A DNA stretch of 5,891 nucleotides from an uncultured bacterium (GTDB lineage: Bacteria > Desulfobacterota > Desulfobulbia > Desulfobulbales > Desulfobulbaceae): the NCBI GenBank assembly GCA_903842475.1, contig CAIMMA010000580.1, positions 1 to 5,891 on the forward strand. The letters run 5' to 3'. The position numbers and the translations under genes are program-made. Every line of letters starts with the position of its first letter. Within the stretch, counting starts at the first letter, position 1. Below the pieces are notes generated by a model. That model searched no databases, was not told the origin of the DNA, and saw only the letters and a list, made by a program, of their open reading frames with translations. Positions 1 through 5,891 of the stretch are shown here, in pieces.

Positions 1-1
1 C

Positions 2-628
2 ACGGGCAAGGGGATTCCGGAACATACCCTGGCGCGAATTTTCGACCCGTTTTTCACCACCCGTGAGGTCGGCGGCGGATCGGGGATGGGGCTGGCGGTG
101 CTCCATGGCATTATCGTTTCCCACGATGGCATCATCGACGTCAAATCGGAGATGGGCAAAGGCTCGGTCTTCACGATTTTCTTTCCCAGGGTGCCGGCGG
201 CCGGCGGCGATGAAGAATTGCACATTGTTTCGATGCCGCGCGGCACGGAAACGATCCTCTTTGTCGACGATGAAGAAGATATTGTGAAAATGCGCACCAG
301 GATGTTATCATATTTGGGCTATCGACTGCTGCCGGCCACCAGTCCGGAACAGGCGCTGGGCTATTTCACCAGGGGCGGAGAACACATCGACCTGCTGATT
401 ACCGATCATACCATGCCGAGGATGACCGGTTTGCAGCTGGCCACCGAGATCAGCGCCCTGCATCCGGGCTTGCCCATCATTCTCTGCTCAGGGTACAGCG
501 AGGCCGTGACCCCGGAAGAAGCCGCAATGGCGGGTGTGCGACGTTTTTTGGCAAAACCGGTGGATATGCGGCTGCTGGCGATGGCCATTCGGGAAATTCT
601 GCCCCATCAGGACAGGGAAGCGCAATGA
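2..628 (+). CDS. Hybrid sensor histidine kinase, C-terminal part (ATPase domain end plus receiver); 5' truncated by window
   Basis: The reading frame is open from the window edge to TGA at 626-628, giving 208 visible residues; the true start lies upstream. Seen: the end of a GHKL ATPase domain with a G1 box (TGKGIPE, residues 1-7), an F box (IFDPFFTTR, 13-21) and a G2 box (GSGMGL, 26-31). A linker follows, then a complete receiver domain (about 82-200) with acidic pair D89/D90, phospho-acceptor D135 in the TDHTMP motif, S163 and K185. In this family the kinase autophosphorylates on a His (in the missing part) and passes phosphate to the receiver Asp. The sensor region is not visible, so signal and membrane location are unknown. 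An internal ATG at 86 falls inside the G2 box and cannot be the true start. The stop overlaps the next gene by ATGA, implying one operon. Class assignment is very secure. Confidence 0.95.
   Translation, partial: TGKGIPEHTLARIFDPFFTTREVGGGSGMGLAVLHGIIVSHDGIIDVKSEMGKGSVFTIFFPRVPAAGGDEELHIVSMPRGTETILFVDDEEDIVKMRTRMLSYLGYRLLPATSPEQALGYFTRGGEHIDLLITDHTMPRMTGLQLATEISALHPGLPIILCSGYSEAVTPEEAAMAGVRRFLAKPVDMRLLAMAIREILPHQDREAQ
614..618 (+). promoter_or_regulatory. Probable ribosome binding site for the stand-alone receiver
   Basis: The purine run AGGGA lies 6 bases before the ATG at 625, inside the end of the upstream kinase gene. It is a weak match to the Shine-Dalgarno consensus. The ATGA stop/start overlap suggests that translational coupling also contributes to initiation. 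Confidence 0.4.
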
Positions 629-993
629 AAATTCTGATCATCGACGATGACGAACAAATGCGGATACTGCTCCGTCAGGTGATGGAATGGGCGGGTTATG
701 AGGTCGTCGAGGCGGCCGACGGCCGTGCGGGGATGCTCACGCAGCGCAGGGAACAGGCGGATCTGGTGATCACCGACCTGATCATGCCCGAACAGGAAGG
801 GCTGGAAACCATCACCGGCTTGAAAAAAGAATATCCCGAGCTCAAGATCATCGCTATTTCCGGAGGCGGCCGCATCGGTCCGGATGCGTATCTGCCGGCG
901 GCCCAGGAACTGGGGGCGGACCGGGTATTCAGCAAGCCTTTTGATGTCCGCGAACTCGCCAACACCGTCAAGGAGCTGCTTGCCCATGGCTGA
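625..993 (+). CDS. Stand-alone response regulator (single receiver domain)
   Basis: The protein has 122 residues and is a receiver domain with nothing attached, the usual length for a CheY-like or Spo0F-like protein. All catalytic positions are present: acidic pair D7/D8, phospho-acceptor D51 in the TDLIMP motif, S79 in the AISGG motif, and K104 in the SKPF motif. It therefore should accept phosphate, either from the kinase core encoded just upstream or from the one just downstream. With no output domain it probably acts as a phosphate shuttle or by protein-protein contact in the cytoplasm; this is inference. Its ATG overlaps the upstream stop (ATGA, 625-628), and its own TGA overlaps the next gene by 8 bases. 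The glycine-rich stretch after S79 (SGGGRIGPDAY) matches a common sub-group of stand-alone receivers found beside hybrid kinases. Family call very secure; partner not determinable. Confidence 0.95.
   Translation: MKILIIDDDEQMRILLRQVMEWAGYEVVEAADGRAGMLTQRREQADLVITDLIMPEQEGLETITGLKKEYPELKIIAISGGGRIGPDAYLPAAQELGADRVFSKPFDVRELANTVKELLAHG
970..975 (+). promoter_or_regulatory. Ribosome binding site that fixes the start of the receiver-PAS-kinase-receiver gene
   Basis: AAGGAG lies 10 bases before the ATG at 986, a good Shine-Dalgarno match at a normal distance. It supports 986 over the in-frame ATG at 884. The 34 residues added by starting at 884 look like an out-of-frame reading of the preceding receiver, with no domain character, and the receiver core begins right after residue 1 of the 986 start. 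Confidence 0.7.
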
Positions 994-2950
994 CATCCAC
1001 GCGCTGGTCGTCGACAACAGTCCGGTTATCCGCAAGATTCTCAGCTATGTGCTCGAGGCCGAGGGCTGCATGGTGCAACTGGCTGAAAATGGCCTGGATG
1101 CGCTCGATTGTATAGCCCGGCAGCGGCCCGACATCATTTTCACCGATCTGATCATGCCTAAGATCGACGGCGAAAAGTTGAGCTATATCATTCGCAACAC
1201 TCCAGAATTAAAAGATATATTTTTGGTGGTCCTCTCCGGCGTCGCCATGGAGGATAATGAAACCACCAAGCGCATCGGGGCCGATGTCTGCATCGCCAAG
1301 GGTTCGACGCTGCCAATGAAAATCCTCGTCAAGGGGGCGCTGGACAAATTTTTTGCCAATCAGCGCGGGGGCGGCACCCATATCGAAGGTTTGGAGGGGC
1401 TTTGTCCTCGGGAGGTCACCAGCGAACTGCTGGTCAGCAGGAAGCACCGCGAGGTTATCCTCGAGAAAATGACCGAGGGGGTGGTTGAGCTCAACCATGA
1501 CGGCAGGATCGTCATGGCCAACAGTGCCGCCATTGCGTTGTTCGCCCTGCCGGAATCCCAAGTGCTGGGAAGCGCTTTGGCCCAGTTGCTGCCTCCGGCG
1601 AGCGGAGTGCGGTTTGTCGAATGGATCGGACAGCTAGCCAGCTCAGCCTGTTATCTTCCATTGGTATTCGGCTATGAAGATCCGATCGTGCTGGCCAGCC
1701 GCCAGGTCACCTTCAATCTGGTGCCGGTGGCCGAGGATGAATCCTTCTTCGTCGTCGGCATTTTGCACGATGTCAGCCGCCGCAAGGCGCTGGAGCAGCA
1801 GCAGCGCCTGCTGGAAAAGGAACTGCAGCGGATCAGGAAACTCGATGCCATGTCCTTGATGGCCAGCGGTATTGCGCACGATTTCAATAATCTGCTGACC
1901 ATCATCAACGGTAATATCGAGATGGCCCGGTATGTCAGCCGTGACGTCAAAGTCGATCACCTCCTGGGGGAATCCACCAAGGCCCTGGATCTGACCGTGC
2001 AATTGATCCGTCAGTTCACCACCTTTTCCGACAATTATCTGCCGCAGAAATCGCAGGTGCAGCTCCGCAGTCTGATTGAAGAGGTGCTGCAACGCGACCT
2101 CGCCGGAACCTCCGTCAGCTATCGTTTTGAGGACGGCCAGGACGATCCCGCCATCACCATCGATCCCGCCCTTATCCGTCAGGTCTTTGTCAATCTCACC
2201 AAAAACGCGGTTGACGCCATCAACGGCGCCGGGCATATCGAGGTGACCATCGACCGGGTGGCGGGCAGCAAAGAGGCCGCCAGGATCGGTCAGCCCCTGC
2301 CGAGCGGCGAGTTCGTTCGGGTCGCTTTTCGCGATTCCGGGCCCGGCATCGACCCCGGCATTCTCGACCAGGTTTTTGATCCGTATTTTTCGACCAAGCA
2401 GAAGGGCGCCCAGAAAGGGATGGGGCTGGGATTGACGATTGTCCATTCCATCGTTAAAAAGCACGGCGGGCTTGTCTGGATCGATGCCCCCAAGGGGTTC
2501 GGCAGCACGGTCTATCTCTATTTTCCCTTGCGGAACCCGGTGGTCACGGATCCGAAGTTTTCTCCGGAAGAAAAAGAAGCCCCGCTGGTGCTGGTCATGG
2601 ACGACGAAGAGATGATGCGCCTGATCAATAAAAAAATGTTCGAACATTTTGGCTGCAAGGTCACGCTCGCAACCACCGGCGAGGAAGCGATTGCCCTGTA
2701 TCGCGAACAGCTTGCTTCCGGGCATGCCTTTGATCTGGTGCTGCTCGATCTGATGGTGAAAGGCGGCATGGGCGGGCTTGACGCCGCCCGCCGGATCACC
2801 GAGCTTAATCCGGAGGCGGCCATGGTCGCCATCAGTGGCGATGGCACCAGTGAGGTGATGCAACGGTATGCCGAATATAATTTTGTGGCGGCGCTGGCTA
2901 AACCCTTTTCGATCGATGTGGTCGAGGATCTCGTCAGGCATTTTCTCTGA
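986..2950 (+). CDS. Hybrid histidine kinase: receiver-PAS-HisKA/HATPase-receiver
   Basis: From ATG 986 the protein has 654 residues. Domains in order: receiver 1 (about 4-122; D10, phospho-acceptor D54 in TDLIMP, S84, K105); linker; PAS-like sensor (about 154-262); a probable coiled-coil helix (about 265-288); the kinase phosphoacceptor region with H298 in the GIAHDFNN motif; the ATPase domain with N box (N403, N407), G1 box DSGPGI (450-455), F box FDPYFST (464-470) and G2 box GMGLGL (478-483); and receiver 2 (about 533-654; D539/D540, D588, S617, K639). There is no signal peptide or membrane segment, so it is a cytoplasmic kinase. The HDFNN H-box is typical of NtrB-like and hybrid kinases. 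Oddities: in receiver 1 the second acidic residue is Asn (N11) and K105 is followed by Gly, not Pro; in receiver 2 the loop after D588 reads MVKGGMGG. The N-terminal receiver suggests it is itself controlled by an upstream kinase, plausibly the one encoded at 2-628. Ligand of the PAS domain unknown. Confidence 0.95.
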   Translation: MADIHALVVDNSPVIRKILSYVLEAEGCMVQLAENGLDALDCIARQRPDIIFTDLIMPKIDGEKLSYIIRNTPELKDIFLVVLSGVAMEDNETTKRIGADVCIAKGSTLPMKILVKGALDKFFANQRGGGTHIEGLEGLCPREVTSELLVSRKHREVILEKMTEGVVELNHDGRIVMANSAAIALFALPESQVLGSALAQLLPPASGVRFVEWIGQLASSACYLPLVFGYEDPIVLASRQVTFNLVPVAEDESFFVVGILHDVSRRKALEQQQRLLEKELQRIRKLDAMSLMASGIAHDFNNLLTIINGNIEMARYVSRDVKVDHLLGESTKALDLTVQLIRQFTTFSDNYLPQKSQVQLRSLIEEVLQRDLAGTSVSYRFEDGQDDPAITIDPALIRQVFVNLTKNAVDAINGAGHIEVTIDRVAGSKEAARIGQPLPSGEFVRVAFRDSGPGIDPGILDQVFDPYFSTKQKGAQKGMGLGLTIVHSIVKKHGGLVWIDAPKGFGSTVYLYFPLRNPVVTDPKFSPEEKEAPLVLVMDDEEMMRLINKKMFEHFGCKVTLATTGEEAIALYREQLASGHAFDLVLLDLMVKGGMGGLDAARRITELNPEAAMVAISGDGTSEVMQRYAEYNFVAALAKPFSIDVVEDLVRHFL

Positions 2951-3013
2951 GAGGTCGGGCCGTGCGGCTTGGCCCCCATTCTTCCGCCTTTCCTGTTAAC
3001 CGGTTGTTCCTTC
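2951..3013 (+). other. Intergenic spacer with a weak GC hairpin
   Basis: This is the only non-coding gap of note, 63 bases between the kinase stop and the J-domain gene. It contains an inverted repeat, GGGCC (2957-2961) and GGCCC (2971-2975), five G-C pairs around a 9-base loop, followed by pyrimidine-rich sequence without a proper T run. It also holds an 8-base palindrome, AACCGGTT (2998-3005). I see no convincing -35/-10 pair. The spacer could mark a transcription-unit boundary or just a looser join in one operon; the sequence alone does not decide. Confidence 0.4.
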
Positions 3014-4021
3014 ATGTATCTTGCCCGAAAAGAAGTTGCTCCCCGGCAGTTCCGATATATACTCCGGGAGTCCTACCGTGATGGCACCATTCTCACTTGC
3101 CGCGATCTGGCCGATCTGGGCGTCAACCCCGGTCAATTCATCGTCTACAGCAGTGAGAGTTCCTTTCACCTCGACGAAGCCTTAGTCCAGCGCCTCCGTG
3201 ACCTGGGCGTCACCACGCCTTATCGCGAGTTGGAGGAGTTGCTGTTTCCCTTTGTCGACCCCTACATCCAGAACCGGCAGCAGCCCTTTCGCAGCCGGCA
3301 TACCTATCGGCAGTGGCGACCGGCGGACGAGCGGTCCCGTGAACGGGCGCTGCTGGAAACGCATGCCATGGATCGCCGGCGGCTCCATTTCCTCCGCATG
3401 GGGCGGGCCTCCGTCGAGACCATTGAGAAATCTTCGGCCCTGTACACCACGCTCCTCGATAAATCCAGAGACGAGATCGAGCAGCTAATCATGGCGCAGG
3501 AACAGGCCCTGCCGCCCAGAGAGTATCAGCATTATCTGTTCGCCATCTTTGATCTGCAGCGGTTTTTCAAGGAAAGTTATGCCCGTTCGATCCCCCAGGC
3601 CCTCAATCGCGAGCGGCTCGACACCCTGTTGGTCGAAGAAATTTGCCGCTTGGCCGCTGACCGGAGCTTCTGGCAGGGCTACCCTGCTTTCGACTGTCTG
3701 CCGCCCTATCTTGTCCGGTATCTGATTATGTATTTCGATGCGCCGGCCGAAGACCCGACCGGCTGGGCCCGGTTTGGCCGAGCCTCGCGTTCACGGCGGA
3801 CCCATCGCAGCCATTTTGCCGATACCGGCCGGATGCATCGGCAGCAGGCGTCCGCGGTTTTCGAGCTGACCGAAGAGCAGCTGGCGGGTCTGGGTAAAAA
3901 AGAACTGACCCGCCTGTACCGCCAGAAAGCCCACGAGCTGCATCCGGACAAGGGGGGCGAAAACGATCAGTTCATCCGGCTGACCGCGGCCTATGAAGCC
4001 CTGCTGGCCACCCTGTCATGA
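3014..4021 (+). CDS. J-domain protein of unknown function (C-terminal DnaJ-like domain)
   Basis: From ATG 3014 the protein has 335 residues. The C-terminus (about 284-335) is a J-domain: a short first helix, a basic helix II (LTRLYRQKAHEL), the HPD tripeptide at 310-312 followed by KGG, then a helix with the usual aromatic/alanine pattern (FIRLTAAYEALL). In known J-proteins HPD stimulates the ATPase of an Hsp70 (DnaK). The first 280 residues match no domain I can name. Residues 1-100 are mixed and aromatic-rich, 100-215 look mostly helical, and 250-280 form an Arg/His/Ser-rich linker. No Gly/Phe region, zinc-finger repeats or substrate-binding domain is seen, so it is not DnaJ or CbpA; nor are there membrane segments as in DjlA. 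The start was chosen because MYLARK resembles N-termini I recall for such proteins; no good ribosome site precedes it. The stop overlaps the ABC gene (ATGA, 4018-4021). It is probably a DnaK-recruiting adaptor with an unknown client. Confidence 0.85.
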   Translation: MYLARKEVAPRQFRYILRESYRDGTILTCRDLADLGVNPGQFIVYSSESSFHLDEALVQRLRDLGVTTPYRELEELLFPFVDPYIQNRQQPFRSRHTYRQWRPADERSRERALLETHAMDRRRLHFLRMGRASVETIEKSSALYTTLLDKSRDEIEQLIMAQEQALPPREYQHYLFAIFDLQRFFKESYARSIPQALNRERLDTLLVEEICRLAADRSFWQGYPAFDCLPPYLVRYLIMYFDAPAEDPTGWARFGRASRSRRTHRSHFADTGRMHRQQASAVFELTEEQLAGLGKKELTRLYRQKAHELHPDKGGENDQFIRLTAAYEALLATLS

Positions 4022-5811
4022 CCGGACCTCGCTCCGGTCCCGATGCCGGTTCCACCGCGTCAAGCCCTCCTGAAGTCGGCCTCCCGGCACTCTTGCAGGT
4101 GTTGCGCCCTATTTTCAGGGACCATCGATTACGGCTTGGGCTTGGGTTCCTGGCCCTGGTGACCGTCGATTTTCTCCAGCTGCTCATTCCCCGTTTTGTT
4201 AAATCGGCGGTGGACGCGCTTTCGGCCGCCTCGGCTACTTCGCCGCAACTGCTCCGGCTGAGCGGGTACATCTGCCTGGTGGCGGTGTTCGTGGCGCTGC
4301 TGCGATTCATCTGGCGCAATCTTATTATCGGATTTTCCCGGATTTTGGAGAAAAAACTACGCGATCGGTTGTTTGCGCATATCCTCCGGATGGATCAGCC
4401 GTTTTTTGAGCAGTGGACCACCGGCGATCTCATGGCCCATGCCGGCAACGATTTGAATGCGATTCAGATGGCCTGCGGCATGGGACTGGTGGCGGCGGTC
4501 GATGCCTTGGTCATGTCCACCGCGGCCTTGGCGTTCATGCTGGCGATCAGCGTCAAACTGACCCTGATCGCCCTGCTGCCCATGCCCCTCTTGATTATCT
4601 GCACCCGGGTGCTGTCGGGCCGGCTCCACCACCGGTTCAATCTGGTGCAGGAACAGTTTTCCCTGCTCACCGAATTCGCGCGCGCCACCCTGGTGTCCAT
4701 CCGGCTGATTAAAGGCTATACCCTCGAGCATTTTCAAGAACGGCAGTTTGCGGATTTGGGGGCGCGGTATGTGCGGAGCAACCTCAAGGTTGCCGTCATT
4801 CAGGGCTTGCTCTTCCCCATCGCCACCCTGGTCGGCAATATCGGCATGCTGCTGCTGCTCTACTACGGCGGAACGCTGGTCATCGAAGCGAGCATCTCGA
4901 TCGGTTCCTTTGTGGCCTTTGTCAGCTATCTGTACATGTTGATCTGGCCGATGATGGCGGTCGGTTGGGTGGCTAACCTGGCGCAGCGGGGGGCCACCAG
5001 TCTTCGCCGGATTCATCGGCTGCTCACCCGCCAACCGCTGGTTGTCACCGGCCCAACCCTGGCCTTGCCGGCAACCGCCACGGTGTATGCCTGTCGGCAG
5101 CTGCGTTTTACCTATCCGGTAGCGACCCGGCCGGCGCTGGTTGCGGTTGATCTCGAAATTGGTCCGGGCCTGCTGGGGATGTCCGGCAGGACCGGATCGG
5201 GCAAGTCGACCCTGTGCAAACTGCTGCTGCGGATGTATCCGGTGGCGGATGGGCAACTTTTTTTTCGGGGCCGGGACGTCAATCTGCTGTCGCAAACGGA
5301 TTTGCGGCAATGCATCGCCTATGTCAGCCAGGAGTCGGTATTATTTGCCGACACCATCGCCAATAATATCGCCTTCGGCAGGCCCGAGGCCGCCCCGGAG
5401 GAGATTGAGGCCGCGGCCCGGGCGGCGGCCATTGATGCCGATATCAGGAGCTTTGCCGGCGGCTACGGAGCGATTATCGGCGAGCGCGGCGTAAAGCTCT
5501 CCGGCGGGCAGCGCCAGCGTCTGGCCCTGGCCAGGGCCCTGCTCTGCGATCGGCCCATGCTGATCATCGACGATGCTCTCTCCGCCATCGATGTCGAAAC
5601 CGAGCAGGAGGTGCTGGAGGGGATTCTGGCCACCTTGGCGGGGCGGCAAAAGACGGTCCTGCTGGTTTCCCACCGGGTCAACGTACTGCGCCGCTGCGAC
5701 CGGATCGTGCTGCTCGACGAGGGGCGGATTGTGGCCCAGGGATGTCACCAGGAGCTCCTGGATAACCAATTCTACCGGGCGATGGCGGAGAAGCAACAAA
5801 ACCATGCGTAA
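4018..5811 (+). CDS. ABC exporter half-transporter (membrane domain fused to ATPase), MdlA-like
   Basis: The protein has 597 residues, the normal length of a type IV (B-family) exporter half. A Pro/Ser-rich N-terminal tail (1-25) is followed by six predicted membrane segments at about 37-60, 82-104, 155-177, 178-200, 261-285 and 293-318, then the ATPase: A-loop Y366, Walker A GRTGSGKS (390-397), Q-loop Q438, signature LSGGQ (494-498), Walker B MLIIDD (514-519), D-loop SAID (522-525) and switch H552. The residue after Walker B, normally catalytic Glu, is Asp (D519). Such a change is known in one subunit of heterodimeric exporters (for example TM287 of TM287/288 and MdlA-type proteins), whose partner supplies the active Glu. 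It should sit in the inner membrane and export a lipid, drug or peptide; the substrate cannot be read from sequence. It begins inside the J-domain gene's stop and overlaps the next gene by 8 bases, so it is translationally coupled on both sides. Confidence 0.95.
   Translation: MTGPRSGPDAGSTASSPPEVGLPALLQVLRPIFRDHRLRLGLGFLALVTVDFLQLLIPRFVKSAVDALSAASATSPQLLRLSGYICLVAVFVALLRFIWRNLIIGFSRILEKKLRDRLFAHILRMDQPFFEQWTTGDLMAHAGNDLNAIQMACGMGLVAAVDALVMSTAALAFMLAISVKLTLIALLPMPLLIICTRVLSGRLHHRFNLVQEQFSLLTEFARATLVSIRLIKGYTLEHFQERQFADLGARYVRSNLKVAVIQGLLFPIATLVGNIGMLLLLYYGGTLVIEASISIGSFVAFVSYLYMLIWPMMAVGWVANLAQRGATSLRRIHRLLTRQPLVVTGPTLALPATATVYACRQLRFTYPVATRPALVAVDLEIGPGLLGMSGRTGSGKSTLCKLLLRMYPVADGQLFFRGRDVNLLSQTDLRQCIAYVSQESVLFADTIANNIAFGRPEAAPEEIEAAARAAAIDADIRSFAGGYGAIIGERGVKLSGGQRQRLALARALLCDRPMLIIDDALSAIDVETEQEVLEGILATLAGRQKTVLLVSHRVNVLRRCDRIVLLDEGRIVAQGCHQELLDNQFYRAMAEKQQNHA
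4020..4039 (+). repeat. Perfect 7-bp inverted repeat at the ABC exporter start
   Basis: GACCGGA (4020-4026) and TCCGGTC (4033-4039) pair perfectly around a 6-base loop (CCTCGC). The stem starts at the last base of the ATG and includes the last two bases of the upstream stop codon. No T run follows, so it is not an intrinsic terminator. It could affect ribosome re-initiation at the overlapped start, or be chance in GC-rich DNA. Confidence 0.5.
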
Positions 5812-5891
5812 TTTCGGCTATCTGGAAGATGGTCAGGCAGGGGCGATCGGCGATGCTCAGCTCTGGCGACGGATTCTGGCCTACTGTTCGG
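5804..5891 (+). CDS. Start of a probable partner ABC half-transporter; 3' truncated by window
   Basis: ATG at 5804 opens a frame that runs without a stop to the window edge, giving 29 whole codons. It overlaps the end of the ABC exporter gene by 8 bases (ATG 5804-5806, stop TAA 5809-5811). GGAG at 5787-5790 is a possible ribosome site, rather far (13 bases). The visible N-terminus, with FGYLEDGQ followed by LWRRILAYC, resembles the cytoplasmic lead-in of exporter half-transporters, where a short polar tail precedes the first elbow helix. Its position right after a subunit lacking the catalytic Glu fits a second half-transporter with an intact one. This identity is inference from 29 residues and context; no domain motif is inside the window. 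Confidence 0.7.
   Translation, partial: MRNFGYLEDGQAGAIGDAQLWRRILAYCS

Noticed and set aside
884..985. In-frame upstream ATG that would add 34 residues to the second kinase
   Set aside because: The extension overlaps the lone receiver gene out of frame and has no domain character. ATG 986 has a good AAGGAG and places the receiver core right at the N-terminus.
770..1159. Near-identical 20-base segments at 770-789 and 1140-1159 (18 of 20 match) as a possible recent duplication
   Set aside because: Both encode the same conserved receiver motif (TDLIMP) and the flanking receiver sequences differ widely, so shared motif and codon use explain the match.
1191..1221. Internal promoter in the AT-rich patch of the second kinase (TATATT at 1216-1221)
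   Set aside because: The -10-like box is decent, but the only -35 candidate (TTCGCA, 1191-1196) is a 4 of 6 match with a 19-base spacer, and the patch encodes a normal receiver strand.
1643..2941. Long minus-strand open frame (432 codons) opposite the second kinase
   Set aside because: It lies wholly antisense to a gene with clear kinase motifs. Its product is rich in His, Gln, Asp and Gly without domain character, as expected from codon bias in the opposite frame.
2957..2990. Intrinsic terminator after the second kinase
   Set aside because: The stem is only five pairs with a 9-base loop and is not followed by a real T run, only scattered pyrimidines.
2969..3013. In-frame TTG start at 2969 giving a hydrophobic leader with a lipobox-like LLTGC before MYLARK
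   Set aside because: The leader has no basic residue at its start and only about 10 hydrophobic positions; the nearest purine run (GAGAGG, 2949-2954) is 14 bases away; and J-domains work with cytoplasmic DnaK. ATG 3014 is preferred, though the lipoprotein reading is not strictly excluded.
4357..5310. Long minus-strand open frame (317 codons) opposite the ABC exporter
   Set aside because: It is antisense to well-supported exporter motifs; the product is low-complexity Gln/His/Gly/Arg-rich and lacks a recognisable fold signature.

Overview
The window is a compact, fully plus-strand bacterial segment of moderately high GC, and about 98% of it is coding. It holds six protein genes, two of them cut by the window edges. 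I see no RNA gene, mobile element, CRISPR array or convincing intrinsic terminator. The style suggests a Desulfobacterota-type bacterium (Desulfobulbales-like). The reasons are multi-receiver hybrid histidine kinases with HDFNN-type H-boxes, a GGMGG-type receiver, and a J-domain protein starting MYLARK of a kind I associate with that group. This taxonomic guess rests on protein style and recall only.

Region 1 (1-2950) is a signalling block of three genes. First comes the C-terminal end of a hybrid histidine kinase (ATPase plus receiver), then a 122-residue stand-alone receiver, then a 654-residue kinase with layout receiver-PAS-kinase-receiver. The genes overlap by 4 and 8 bases, so they are almost certainly one transcript. 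Together they carry four receiver domains and two kinase cores but no visible DNA-binding, GGDEF/EAL, HD-GYP or methylesterase output, which suggests a phosphorelay or protein-interaction circuit whose output is encoded elsewhere.

Region 2 (2951-3013) is the only real intergenic gap, 63 bases with a weak GC hairpin and no clear promoter.

Region 3 (3014-5891) holds a protein of unknown function with a J-domain at its extreme C-terminus, then an ABC exporter half-transporter (membrane domain plus ATPase) overlapping it by ATGA. The start of a second gene overlaps the exporter by 8 bases; its visible residues look like the N-terminus of a partner half-transporter. The first half-transporter has Asp in place of the catalytic Glu after Walker B, as in MdlA-like or TM287-like subunits, so a heterodimeric exporter with one weakened ATP site is the likely product.

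The J-domain gene and exporter are translationally linked, but nothing in the sequence shows whether they work with the signalling block. Most of the window is ordinary in type. The least explained items are the J-domain protein's N-terminal region and the output-less receiver array.
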